Positions 1 through 12,000 of a DNA stretch of 64,000 nt are shown in pieces. The translations under genes were made by a program, and so were the position numbers. The stretch comes from Zygnema cylindricum (lineage: Eukaryota; Streptophyta; Zygnematophyceae; Zygnematales; Zygnemataceae): contig JBBHKE010002816.1 in assembly GCA_037447655.1 (NCBI GenBank), forward strand, positions 62,001 to 126,000, written 5' to 3'. A model generated the notes under the pieces. That model was given only the letters and a program-made list of their open reading frames with translations. It had not been told where the DNA came from and did no database searches. How positions within the stretch are numbered: the stretch's first letter is position 1; the number at the start of each line of letters is the position of its first letter.

Positions 1-132
1 GACCGCCCGCTTCGGATCCGGAAGGGATTCGGGTGCCAAATTTTGGGGGCCAGCCGGATTCGGGCGGGTGATTCACAAAAAAAAATAAAAAAATCGGGTA
101 CGGTGGAAAAAAAATGAAGGTTTTGTACTGCC

Positions 133-572
133 ATACTATCCAACATTGTTGCACTTTGTACTCTTGGTATCGTTGAAGGTATAAGGGAGATGTACCACTA
201 AGTACTTATTTGAGTACGAGCGGGTACGGGCAGTCGCGAGACATTGAGTTTCGGTTAACTTTTATTTCGGTAAACGCGTATCGGGTAACGGCTAACAATT
301 TAGGAGCGTGACATAACCCGGTCGGGTATCAGGTGTTCAGATTTTGAAAAAAAAAATGTCTGTTTCGGGTATCTAAAATTTTGACTTTTGCGACCTTTGA
401 TTATTACCCGGTACGTGTTACGAGTTTACGAAGAAAAAGTTAACCGAAACTCGATTTCCAACGATTACCCGTACACACCCATACCCCAATAAGTACAAAA
501 TTAGTGGTACATCTCCCTTTATACCTTCCACGATACCAAGAGTGTAAAGTACAATAGTGGTGGATAGTATGG
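133..572. repeat. Large imperfect inverted repeat (foldback)
   Basis: The arm at about 133-290 returns as its reverse complement at about 400-572. Matching blocks include CCATACTATCCA, CTCTTGGTATCGT and GGGAGATGTACCACTAA. The spacer of about 110 bases is AT-rich. This looks like a foldback element or the remains of a transposon with long terminal inverted repeats. I see no coding sequence in it and no clear target duplication. Confidence 0.7.
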
Positions 573-1265
573 ACACAACATTACCCTATTCTATACATTT
601 CGCATCACTACCCAATCTACGGGCACTTGTATAAATTTTACTCATTACTCATCCTGTATTGCTGAAACGCTATATCGAATATCCCATGTTGTGTTACATC
701 GCGATACAAAATTGCAAACGACTACAATATTGTAGTAAAAGTTTTTTTCTAATGTTTTCCTCAAACAACTAAGCGCCGTACCGATAAAACCTACCGCCGT
801 ACAAATAACGGAAAAAAATTGAAGTACAATTTGCGTCAGCTTCAAACGAAGAATATACTACATTTTGTGGTCTTGTGTTTCTAGACCCACGACCACGTCA
901 TGCCACGTCATTTTCATGCTTTACCTTGAAATGTATTGAAGATGAGTTTCAAAGTAAAGTATTACCAGAACAGAAATACGAAATTAAGTTTGAACGTTTT
1001 AAATGATTTCAAAAGTTTTCGACGAAAAGAAACTGTTTTTTTTTTGTTTTTGTCAGTTTGCATCCAGTACGTTTTTTCTTTTGCTGGTGTCTCAAGAATT
1101 CAATGTCATTTCACAATAAGCGGACAGGAGAGGCAAAAGGCAAAGGCATCTTCTTCAACCATTAGCAACACAGGGCTCGAACGCTGTACGTTTACAATGT
1201 CACGATCAAACATTGTAACATCACAAGCAGTTTCAAAAATTACGGCGACAACATAGATTGTAGTT
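573..1265. other. No recognisable gene
   Basis: AT-rich sequence with short chance reading frames (for example 936-1256 +). None shows a known domain or plausible splice partners. I see nothing further that can be supported. Confidence 0.5.
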
Positions 1266-2361
1266 TGTTGAAATTTATGTATTTTCTAGGTCTGTATTGG
1301 AAAAATAAATAGAGTGTTGGAAAAAGGTAATTAATAGTTCACTTTTGTATTTTAGTTAGAATGTAAAGAGAGAGAAAGAGAGGACCAAAGGCAGGCCATG
1401 ATTGCTGCGTCATTTAGAAGGAGGCAGAATGAATTAGAAGGTATTTTACTAGTTTAACCAAAATAGTGTTTCTGGCCGGATTTCAACCGGGGTCTGCAGA
1501 ATGCTATGTAGACCTACACCTTATCTATTAAGGCACTAACGAAACGACACACATGATATGTTTTACACATAGATATATATTGATCTAAAGGACTAATTTG
1601 CAGCAGACTAACGAAAACGCGCATTAATCAATTCATGCATGGAAGCGAATCGAAGCCGTATAAATACAACTGATCGGATGGCCACCTTACAGCCACCACC
1701 CACAATAAGCTTACGGCAGCCTTTGGGGATAGCCTCACGTGGTGCCACTTGGCGCCACATTATTTGATATCGGAGAAGATGGGAGGAGGAACCATGGCTC
1801 CCGATTTGGCAGATGTCACCTTATAGACCATGTCGTACAATGGCCGTACAATAAGTACATCGCCCATCGTACCTTCTTGTACTATATAGTGTTCCTATTG
1901 GACTAGGGTGTAGTAGTAGGTAGTTGTGAGTAGGCAGACCAAGACTTAGGGATATTTAGGTACCTCTCTCTAAGAGAGCTTGTAACTATAAAGGTCATCT
2001 TTGACCAGCCACAACTTAATGCTCGCGTGAGCAAATTCAGTAAGTCTTTTTGCTGCGGACTCAGGGGAGTCCAAGCTACACAGGGGTGTAGTCGGTCAGA
2101 GTCTTTGCGTGCTAGGGTGGCACTTATTCAGTGGGAAAGTCAAAGTGGGGAATATTGTCCAAAACACATATTCAAGCTTTGCATTCTGTGGTGGAACTGA
2201 GCACACAGAAGGTCTTCTCTTCACAGGGGTGACTGTGTATTAGGGTTCTGATTGTCAAGGGATCATTCATTTGGGTTTATATCAACTTGGAGTCGGCACT
2301 ATCTAGATTAGCTTCTTTTGGATCTGCGAATTCTGTGGGCAATTGAGCCTATAGAATTTCA
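1266..2361 (+). mobile_element. Copia-type LTR (probable solo or orphan LTR, family B)
   Basis: The segment starts TGTTGAAATTT and ends GAATTTCA. It aligns along most of its length with the LTRs at 36720-37949 and 62329-63488. Shared parts are the TTTTCTAGG block near the start, the antisense tRNA-like segment (about 1470-1545), the AGAGAGCTTGTA leader, the hairpins at 2057-2072, 2076-2091 and 2221-2232, and the closing GAATTCTGTGGGCAA block. No primer-binding site or internal region follows, and the flanking 5-mers do not match. An old solo LTR or a truncated element is most likely. Confidence 0.7.
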
Positions 2362-3479
2362 CAATAAGTGCCTTGTAGGACGACATAATGGAGAAGTGCT
2401 ACAAATGTTACTGAAAGTATCGTTTACTGAAAATGCCCGATGGACCACCCCAAGAATTTAAAAGCCTTTGCAACCCCCTCACATGTTGCACCTCCAATGG
2501 GGGCGGGGTGGGGGGTGGGAGAGATTTTCCTTGCGATTTAGCATACGATTTTACGTGCTATTCACCGTACGATTTACCGTACTAAATATGTAGGGACCCC
2601 CACCTCCTACCAAATGTATCGTGATATTTTTTGTTGGTCCTTTAGCGATATATTGAGCCCTCAAACCGTTCAATATTCAATATATTGAATGTTGAATCTA
2701 TCGCAATAATCTTTCACCCGAGATACAACAGTAATATCCGCTATTATCTGTGTTCACATGTTCAAAGTTTGAATTCACAAGTTCGCTCCATTTTCCTTTA
2801 GTCTTTATTACCACGAATCAAATGCGAGTCTTTTTCTCGTGTCGACGGTATTACCTGACACTTTTAACTTTTTGTATACTTTTGTACAAAATTATCGAGC
2901 GGTTAGGGTACAGATTGGAAAATTCCGCATAGTACATTAAATCATTTAAATACCTTCTTATAGCTTATTCCCACGGAAGCATTTGTAACTTTTTGCCCAT
3001 TCCGATAATTTTCCCAGAACTCATCTGAAAACGGGTCTTGCTCACACGAAATGTTTGGCATGTAACTCCGATTGAAGGTGTCTAGTGACACGTCACACGC
3101 TTCGACGTCATCAAACATAGGCAGGAAAACAAACCTGCAGTTTTTCAAAGTTACTAATACGCCCCCCTTTTCCCTTCCGCCGCGAAGTTGGACAGTTTTT
3201 CCATGCGAAAACAATGAAATAGCCGTTCCGATGTTGTTTTTTCTTCGTCAACATTTGGGTTTACCGTTGGCCTATTTCAAAGAAAGAAGCAGCCTTAACC
3301 TGACTTCAATATCCTCAACGTGACTTCAATATCCTCAAATATTTTCAGGAAGTTCTATTGTACGGGTTTCCATGAACTTTCGAGAACAACAAAGTCATTG
3401 CTCGGAAAGCCGTACATTATTCGAACGCCCGTCTGTGTCGGAAGTGATTTTTTTTCCTGTGGGAATAGGCTATGAGTTA
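2362..3479. other. No recognisable gene
   Basis: Non-coding in appearance. It contains a G-run (about 2497-2520) and short overlapping frames on both strands at 2942-3323 with no known domain. Confidence 0.45.
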
Positions 3480-3535
3480 GGGTGAAGTTCCATCAGACGA
3501 AAAGTGAGGTTGTTTACTGAATTTTGGACCTCTCC
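3480..3535 (+). mobile_element. Orphan left end of a Harbinger-like element
   Basis: After a TTA triplet the sequence reads GGGTGAAGTTCCATCAGACG and continues into GAAAAGTGAGGTTGTTTAC. This matches the terminal inverted repeats of the elements at 30602-32804 and 35823-36547. I could not find a matching right end nearby, so this is probably a truncated copy. Confidence 0.45.
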
Positions 3536-4310
3536 GTACTACTCTGTACCTCGAACAGCATTACAGAGAATTCTGCCAATATTCTCCAGATTTCCAAGAG
3601 GTGACAATGACCGTTGGATATTTTTTCGTGAAGCATTCGCTTTGAAAATTTATAAAACTTAAGCCGCGACACGCTGGATAATGAGCATACGTGTCAGGAT
3701 GACAACCAACATAAATCAAAAAAATTCGCACATGGTATATACATTCAAAAATCTAACCGAAAACACAAAAGAAATCTCGTAACGCAGTTTTGTCATGTTA
3801 TTTTTGTTGGCGCCCATTCGTCACACTATTTCTGGCAACGCTCATTTGTCACGCGAAAAACCAGGAACCCTAAAATAATGAGCAGGTACCCGACAAGGCG
3901 TTTGCAAAGAGTACAAAAGTTGTGTTGTACGATGACCTGGTGCGCACGTACCTTGTACGCAAATGAAGATTTTTGGTTTGTGTTAAAATCATTGTCGATA
4001 TATAATATCCGGTTTTATCTTAGGTGGAATCACTGAGTTTCGAACACATCGATTACAGACTAACATCGTTCAATATATAGCATCTTGACGCTGGCATTAC
4101 AATTACATAAATTTTCTGTTGTAACTTTACCCTTAGCGTAATTCATTTAAGTAAATAGTTTCGATATTAAGGTAAAGGAAAAATAGCCCCTAAAAATGTA
4201 ATTTAGGGGCGCTAAATTAGTGTTATTAACACTATCATCAATTCACGGCGTACTGTATTGCTATTTTCCAAAGTTTATAGCAGAATATATTTTGAAGCTA
4301 CAGTACAGTA

Positions 4311-4808
4311 CACCGCGAATCGAAATTAGAGTAATATACACTAATTTTGTCACCCCAAATTTTGACTCTATCGCTATAAATAGAGTACATTATTCTTAAT
4401 TATTCTTTACGTTATTTAAGGTACTTTTTGAATGAGCGTTAATAACTCTAATACAGTGCCATTTTAAATAGTGTGGCGTACGGTTGTTGTCTGACCGTGC
4501 AAAATTGTACTTTATTAAGTAAAAAAGTACAAATAATGATTTAATACAGGCCGTTATCGTGTAACTGCTTTTTAACAAACGCGTAGTGCAAACGTCAGTG
4601 ACGATAAACTGTACGTTTTGTCAGATTCTGTACGAATACCTAATTTACAGTAGAGATATTCAGCGCGTCAAATTAGAATACTTAAATAAATTAGAGTAAA
4701 TTCCTTTTTGAAAAAGTTCTATCTCACAAATTAGAGTTTATAACTCTATTAATTTTTTTCTCTTTTTTTACTCTAATTTTTTCTTTACTCTAATTACGTT
4801 TCGCGGTG
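4311..4808. mobile_element. Mariner-like MITE with TA target duplication
   Basis: A 498-base non-coding element with terminal inverted repeats. The left end is CACCGCGAATCGAAATTAGA and the reverse complement of the right end is CACCGCGAAACGTAATTAGA. TA dinucleotides flank both ends (4309-4310 and 4809-4810). The interior is AT-rich and closely related to the element at 33151-34102, including a shared block around GTACTTTATTAAGTA. It encodes no transposase, so it would be non-autonomous. The superfamily is inferred from the TA duplication alone. Confidence 0.75.
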
Positions 4809-5732
4809 TACTGAACTTAACAGTACAATACTGTAGCGACGTTAAAGATTTGAAAATTTCCATTTTTTATTTTTTTTATATGGTTGTCCTACAAGGTGGA
4901 GTCGAATTCTCGATTTTCCCTCGTAGGCATGCGGCTGCGCGTGCGAGTCTCGATCCGAAGACCTACACGGGCGTCTATGAGGATAAAGCATTTCCCTCTA
5001 GTGGGAACACCTGGATTCTATTCGCGTCAATGTTTTTTTTGACACTTATTAAAATCAATTTTCTGACGTCCACACTTATGGGAATGTCAATCTGACGGTT
5101 TGCATGGAAAGTGTAAAGATCTTATCGTACAATCGACGGTCTCCAAATTAGGCATGTGTGTACGGAGAAAGCTGATTAAACTTTAAAGTGACAAAGAAAT
5201 CATTGACGCTACAGTAATAGCGATGCGCGTTAAAGGTTTCAACTTTCCGAATATTTTCGCACGGTAAAAACAAAACTACGTGGACGAGAAATAATCCATC
5301 CCGTAGATGTGTTCACACATGGAGTAGAGAATTCGTCAGAATTTTTTGACTTTCTGCGCGATACTGCTCCCGCTTTTTTTGTACTTCGAACGGCCATGCC
5401 CGCATGCTCCGGACAACGGCTTCATTTTCCGTCCAACCTTTCCCCTTAGTAACTCCTACAATCTCATGCCACTTTGCCCAGCTTCTCTCCAAGCTCTTCG
5501 TCTATCTCCATCTCTTCTTTCTGTTTTGCTCTCTCTTGACTTGACTTTCTCTTTCTATCTCTCTCTATCTCTCCATATCTCTTTTTATCGCTGCAACCAG
5601 TAACTGCTTTATTTGTACAGTGGAAAGGAAACAGAGGGAAAGAAGTTCACTACAGAGCCAAAGGCTTATTATTTATTTGTGCTCCCTATTGTTTGATTCT
5701 TCAATTGAATAACTTTGAATCCTTCTGGCCGT

Positions 5733-5767
<35 letters not shown>

Positions 5768-6014
5768 TCAGTACTCCAACGTATCATATTTTCTTCTTAC
5801 ATACATAAGAAATAAAGAATATTAATACAGAGGCACGGTTCTTATTTGTTCGCATTTCTGCTTATTTGGTTGATAAAGTGTAGTATTCTTCATATACTTA
5901 TTCATCTAAAGTTTTTTCGGATAGTTATTGATTGCGGTATTAATCTCGTAGAACTGGAGAAGATTTGGAGGAGCTTTTCTATTTCAGTTTTTGCTTCCAG
6001 AGGTTTTGTTCACT
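4809..6014. promoter_or_regulatory. Upstream region of the HNH/SANT gene, with a CT tract
   Basis: No gene is visible. From about 5480 the top strand is pyrimidine-rich, ending in a (CT)n microsatellite at 5734-5765. Long CT tracts are common in plant 5' leaders. The next likely start codon is at 6015. A TTTCAG at about 5980 could be the acceptor of a leader intron. Promoter boundaries cannot be fixed from sequence alone. Confidence 0.35.
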
Positions 6015-9000
6015 ATGGAGATTCTTTCAGAGGAGGATAAACATATCCATCCTATATTAGGTTATCCCGTAGGATATGCAAGGCTGTGCACATATTCAGT
6101 ACTGAAGAAAGGGATTTTTATGCCCTATAGCAAAGGGCCACCTCAATATTTTCTGCCATACGCCATTTCTCTGGAAGATGTAAGTTAGAGAGATTTTTTG
6201 TTTTTAAGTTTGAATTTCTGTTATTGGAATTTCTGGTTGATTGTTACAGAGATTCTCTATTTTGAAGTTTTATTTTCTGTTTGGTAAGTTGATTTTCTGT
6301 TTTGTTTGTCAAGTTTGGTATAATATCATTTCAGTGTACAAACACATTCTGGTTGATTGGTACAGAGATTTTTCTATTTTTAAGCTCGGTACAAAATTAT
6401 AAAAGGTAGGAAATATTTAGTATTCCTGGTTGATTGTTGCAGATTATTTTTTGTTCTTAAGTTTGGTATAAATTATAGGAAGCTTTTTAAAGTCCTGATT
6501 GATAGATCAGATAAAAAGAATTAAAGAATATACATTCCACTTTTTTTGTTTGGTACAGTCTGGAAAGTCATTGTTGTCGGGACATTATTAAGGTCTTGAT
6601 TCACCAATAATTAAAGTAGGAGAGAGTTGAAGTAAAGGAAATTTGAATGTGTGTAGTATTCTTATGTTTTACTGACAAATATTGAGTAAAAATTGCACTG
6701 ATTGACAGGTTGATAAATTAAAGAATGTAAAAGAACAAAGTGCGTCTGCGATTGATGTATAATATATAGTTTTGTGAATCTTACTTCTTTCTGTGACTTT
6801 TAATAATGTTCTGTATACATTTTTTTTTTTTTACATGTTTGCGTCTTGCTATCTGTTTTAAATTCCTCAACAGATTTGCTGTCTTAGATTTATCATTCAA
6901 GAGACTGACTCACGAGCCTGACATCCACTTCTTTGTCACAATTGCAGTGTACAGTTTCTGAGCGCTTTCTGAGTCTTTTTATGACGTTTCTGTTTTTTTT
7001 GTTTTTTTAAACAGAAAAAGAAAGTACAGGAGCTTGACTCACTTTTTGTTAGAGTGCCCGAAGATGAGAGAGATGATCCAAACACGACGTCCTTTAAGGA
7101 CGCTCTTTGGCGGAGGCTTCCACACTTGGAGTAAGACTTATTGGCTAAAACAGTACACGTGCAAACAAAAGTGCACCCGAAAAAGTGCACGTAATTCAGA
7201 GTTATCTATGTCCAATACATGTACCTCAGAGTTAATGCAGTCAACAATTCTTGTGGCCGTAGTTCGAATCATGCTTTGTTCTAGTTTTCATTTGTCAAGC
7301 TGTTGCTCTTTGTAAATCCGTTAGCTGATCACCTTTCTAATGGGAGCATCATGAAATAACATTGTTGTTAAGATGAAAAAGAACTGGATGCCTTGACAGC
7401 TGAGAAGTCACCAGAAACGTGTTTGTTGAACACAAAAGCTTAATATCGGCTTCTCACGTTTAATACTCTGAGAATCATAAGTGTACACTTCTGCTGATAT
7501 TTCTATGTTAATGCTTACCAGACCCTTTCATTCTCATTGTCCCGGCGAATACTGTCTTGTGACAATTAAATGTAACTGACTGTTGACATTCACAGTCATA
7601 ATTGGATGTCCCTTGTTCTGCTTGATACTTTATGCCTGTCTTTCTCACTTACCTGCTTTTACTTTGCGTTAATTTGCTTCCATGAACTTCGTTTTGAGTC
7701 ACTTTCTGCTGCTTCACTCCACTTTTCTTTATGTTGCTTCACTTTGCATGATGTCACTTCACGTTTGCTTCCCTTTGCTTCCCGTTGCTTAACTTTCTCC
7801 TCTACTTTTCCCCTGTTTTCTTCACACTTTCACCTTTCATTCACTTTGCTTCACTTCACCCTCGGTTTCTCTTGGCTTTTATTTTTTGTTCCACTTTATT
7901 CCACTTTGCTTTACTTGCTTTACTTACTGTACTTGCTTTATTTACGCTATGTATTTCACTTACTTTACTTACTTTACTGACACTGTTTGCTGCTTTAGAG
8001 CTGCAGACTTTGATTCCGATATGTTTCTCCACTTTGTTTCACTTCACTTTCATTCAACTTGGCTTCATTTTTGCTTCACTTTGGTTTGCTTACCTTTTCT
8101 TTGTTTGCTGCTGCAGAGCTGCAGGATTTGATTCTGATTTGTTCCGAGTGGATTGTTACGGCAATGTTCTCTATCGCGACGCGGATGATGGCTCGCCTTT
8201 GGCATGGACAATTGACCATTGGTTCCCTCGTTGCCGTAAGTTTATTAAACAATAGAAGAAAGTCTTATTATGTCATTGACTATTGGTTCCCTCGCTGCCA
8301 TAAGCTTACGATACAAAATAAGAAAGTCTCATTATTTGTAATTGCCTTGTTACCACAAAAAGAAAGTCTGGCTTTTGTTCTTGCTCTCTACTCTTGTTTG
8401 CCAGCCCTATTATACGTCTGGTCGATTTTAAACCCGACCTTTTTGTTCACTGATGGCCTTCATCATTCCATTTTGTGGCCTTGTTTAGTAATGCGAATGA
8501 TATATTCATATGTATCATGTCTTCATCTGTAGATTTTAAATAATGTATGCATGTACCATGAACACACAGATTGTACCTTGAGCACACCAGTACAATTCAA
8601 CAGTACATTTGATGAATTTTCAAACATGAATGTTGTCCTGTCTGACTTTCAGATGATAACTAAGCCTCCGTTTGGAATGTACTTCAACAGGTGGTGGCCT
8701 TACAGTTTTGGACAATCTTCATGTTGTTCAGCGCTTGGCGAATGCCCGGAAACACGGGCGACTTGAGTTTCTAATCCCCCATTGGGAACTTTCCGTTGGA
8801 GTATCTGTAGAGCTATTTCTAACAGTGTTCTCCTCGGATAACGATGATTTCAGGTACTAAAATCTTGTCTTTTGCTCTTTTTAAACCAATCCTGGATGTG
8901 GACATAATCTTTCGTCTAACTTGATGGCACTCATCGTTCATGTTTGCACGTCCTTTCTATTCCATTTTAGTCTTCATTATTTAACTTCCATTGACACTTT

Positions 9001-12000
9001 TCTCTGTTGCTTCTGCAGGGACCGAGCTCAGGCATTATTTTTTAAGAAAGAAGAGGCAGATTGTGCAGCAAACAAGCAACTTGATAGTGTCTTCCATCAC
9101 AGATTTCCACCACAGTTTAATAGTCGCAAACGAGAAGTGGGACGCTCGGCTGCTGCAATTGGAAATGTCCCTTCAATGTTTACATTGGTTGCTACCTCTG
9201 TTTCCTCCAGTATGTTTCCTTAACTGCCTTTGCATAGTAACTGCATCAGTAAGTTGCATTATGGTATGCTATTATAATATTCTTATAATTTTGTTTTGTT
9301 CACGCTGGTTTTCCCGTCTTCAAGAATTCTTCCATCTGATTGTACAAAAAAATATTCCAGAAAATCGCCCAGTTTTTCATAAGTAGAATATGAATAGAAT
9401 GGAATTCCTTGGGAAGAATTTGATATCAAACCACAACTTTTGACATTTTGTAACTTAGGAGAATAAAATAGTAATTCTAGCTTGACAATGCAAGGTGATT
9501 TATTTGAAATTTGAGTTGATGCAGGCAATGCCCGGTCAAAGAGGTTACAAATAACATGGACAAAGGAAGAGGAAGAAGCCCTTAAACGCAGTGTTGCAAA
9601 CCATGGAGACTGTTCATGGGAAATTATTCAGAAGAACGAGCTGGCACTTATGAGGAAGACTCCTGGACAATGCAAAGATAAGGTGTGTAAGAAGATGTGG
9701 TTGCTCTATGTCTCGACACATAACAGGTAGTTTACCTTTTTTGTCTTCATTTTTTTTTTTTTGTCTGAGACAATTGTTGTGGAGGTTAGATGATGGATGG
9801 AGAGAGAAACGCAATGAGGAACCAGCATACAAGCCGCAAATACATGAGCAATAAGAAAGATTCTCCTTTCTTTATCAAACTTCTATTCATCCCTGACAAT
9901 AATCTCTACACTGTATTTGCAGTGGTTTAAATTAGAGAAAAGGAACGGCAACATACATGTAAAACCTGAAATTTGTGACTCTAACACAGAGGAGGTTGAA
10001 GAAGATAACGAGCCAGTGGAAGATGAGACAACTGAAGGAGACATGATTCAGCTCCAGGAGGAGATTATGGAAAACAACATATATCTTCAGGTACTATCCT
10101 CTTTTAAGGATGTCAGTTCTTCAAGATGTTTCGTAAACTGGTTTTTTCCATGGAGGATGGAATCTGTTGCGTGAGATAATGAAACGATGTTGTTCTTAAT
10201 AGTGAATCTCCGGTTTTAGACGACTTCTATCATTTTTTTTGTTATTATTTTAGCATTTTTAATAATTAAAACCTGGCAGGTCCTATCTATGTTGTTAAAC
10301 TCTAGTATATTGCATGCATTTGCTATAGACTGATCGTTTGTGTAAAATCATACCTTTGTAGAGTTCATCAAAAAATTGTTGAAAAATTGCCGGTACGTGG
10401 TTTTCGAAGCTATTAGACAAATTAGATCTTATTGTAATATAAATTATGAATGGAAAAAAACGACCTATTTACTGTATCTAAGCTGATTGTAAAGATTTTG
10501 AGGACTCAACTAGGCAATTCTGTTCGCAGGCTGAAGAGGAGAAATTGCTTCATTTAAAGCACGCAACTGCAGAAGCGAGGGGAAGACGAGCCCAACAAGA
10601 ACAGCGTCGTAAGGAACTTTCTCGTCGTATTCGAGATATGCAGTACCAGTGAGTGACTTCTACGTTTATGGATTGTCAGTATATTTAAAATTTATAAATT
10701 ACAAGTTTAGAATCTTTTCTTGTTTCTATACCTGCCAGGTAGTTCTTACAAAGCTGAATTTAAGAACCACATTTCCCTTGGTTTTCTCCAGATGCTGTTG
10801 AAAAATTAAGATAAAATTTTGAAAGTTTATTCGATTATAAATGTGGTAGTCATCTTCAAAAATCAGCCACAATCACACCTTTTATTTTCACACCAGACAA
10901 TCGCAATTAGGGAACTCGATAATTGTCAGTGCGGATAATCAATCCTCAATCAAGAAAATCTACATGTGATCGGTGTGTTTCAAAGACTGGAGAATTGCAA
11001 GCATAATGATAATCAATCTTGGAAAAAAGGCTCTCTTTAATGGGGTAAATTTTAGCACTGAGTCCTATCACTTTCTTTTGCAGGATGAAAGAATTGATTG
11101 AGCTTGGAGATATTGATCAAGAAACTTGTCTGGACCTTGAGGTCCAATTGAAGAAAACAGAGGCAGCCCTTTATGATGCGCAAAGTAAATCTGCAAGCTC
11201 TCAAAACAATAATAATTCCATGTTATCCATTATACCATACAGATCTCCAGAGAACCATGTAATTTCAAAGGAGGCACTGATGGTTGTAGAAGGGGAAAAG
11301 AAGAGAATTGCATCTGAAAGTGAAGATATTCAAAATCCAATCGCTGATACATCACATGTAGACTTCACGGAGAATTCAGAATACCGAGTGTCAAAAATAC
11401 AAAGAATCATTCAGAAGACACAGGACAATGAAAAACAAACTGAACAAAGAGAGGATTCCGCAAAAGAACAAAAATGTTTGACGAATAAAGAGGAGACAGC
11501 TGGTTCTTCAAAACCGCCACTATCAACAAGACAAGTTTCTTCCAAAAAACAACTTTTTGTTGATATGGGTGTTATTCCAAATAGTGTGACTACATTTACA
11601 GGACAGGGGACGCTCAATACTAATGGCTCTACAGGAAGTGACACAAGGTTTTATTTTCCTTTACAGACACCTGCCAGTCCAATTCCGGTTGCTCATCTGA
11701 ACAGTTTCGAACCAACAGAATCAGACTGGGATCTTTGTCCATGGGGAAGGTCAAGTTTGGATGCTAGTATACAAGCTTCACTGAGAGGAAGCAGAGCTTC
11801 TTTGAATTCAGATGTCGGGGAGAGTACATTAACTACCGTGGCAGTTAAGGCCGATTTAGTTTCTAAGGAAGTAGAAACTCAAGATAGTGACAATTTGGAA
11901 TTAAAGACAGCAATACAATCCATTAGCAATGTAATGGAGAAGAATGAAGATGGAGAGGTCGCCCTATTTGAAAATGACATGTTACAGGAGAAGAATCAGA

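Noticed and set aside
7785-8532. Overlapping Phe/Leu/Tyr-rich frames at 7.6-8.5 kb
   Set aside because: They are T-rich intron sequence; only 8117-8235 fits the protein and the splice phases.
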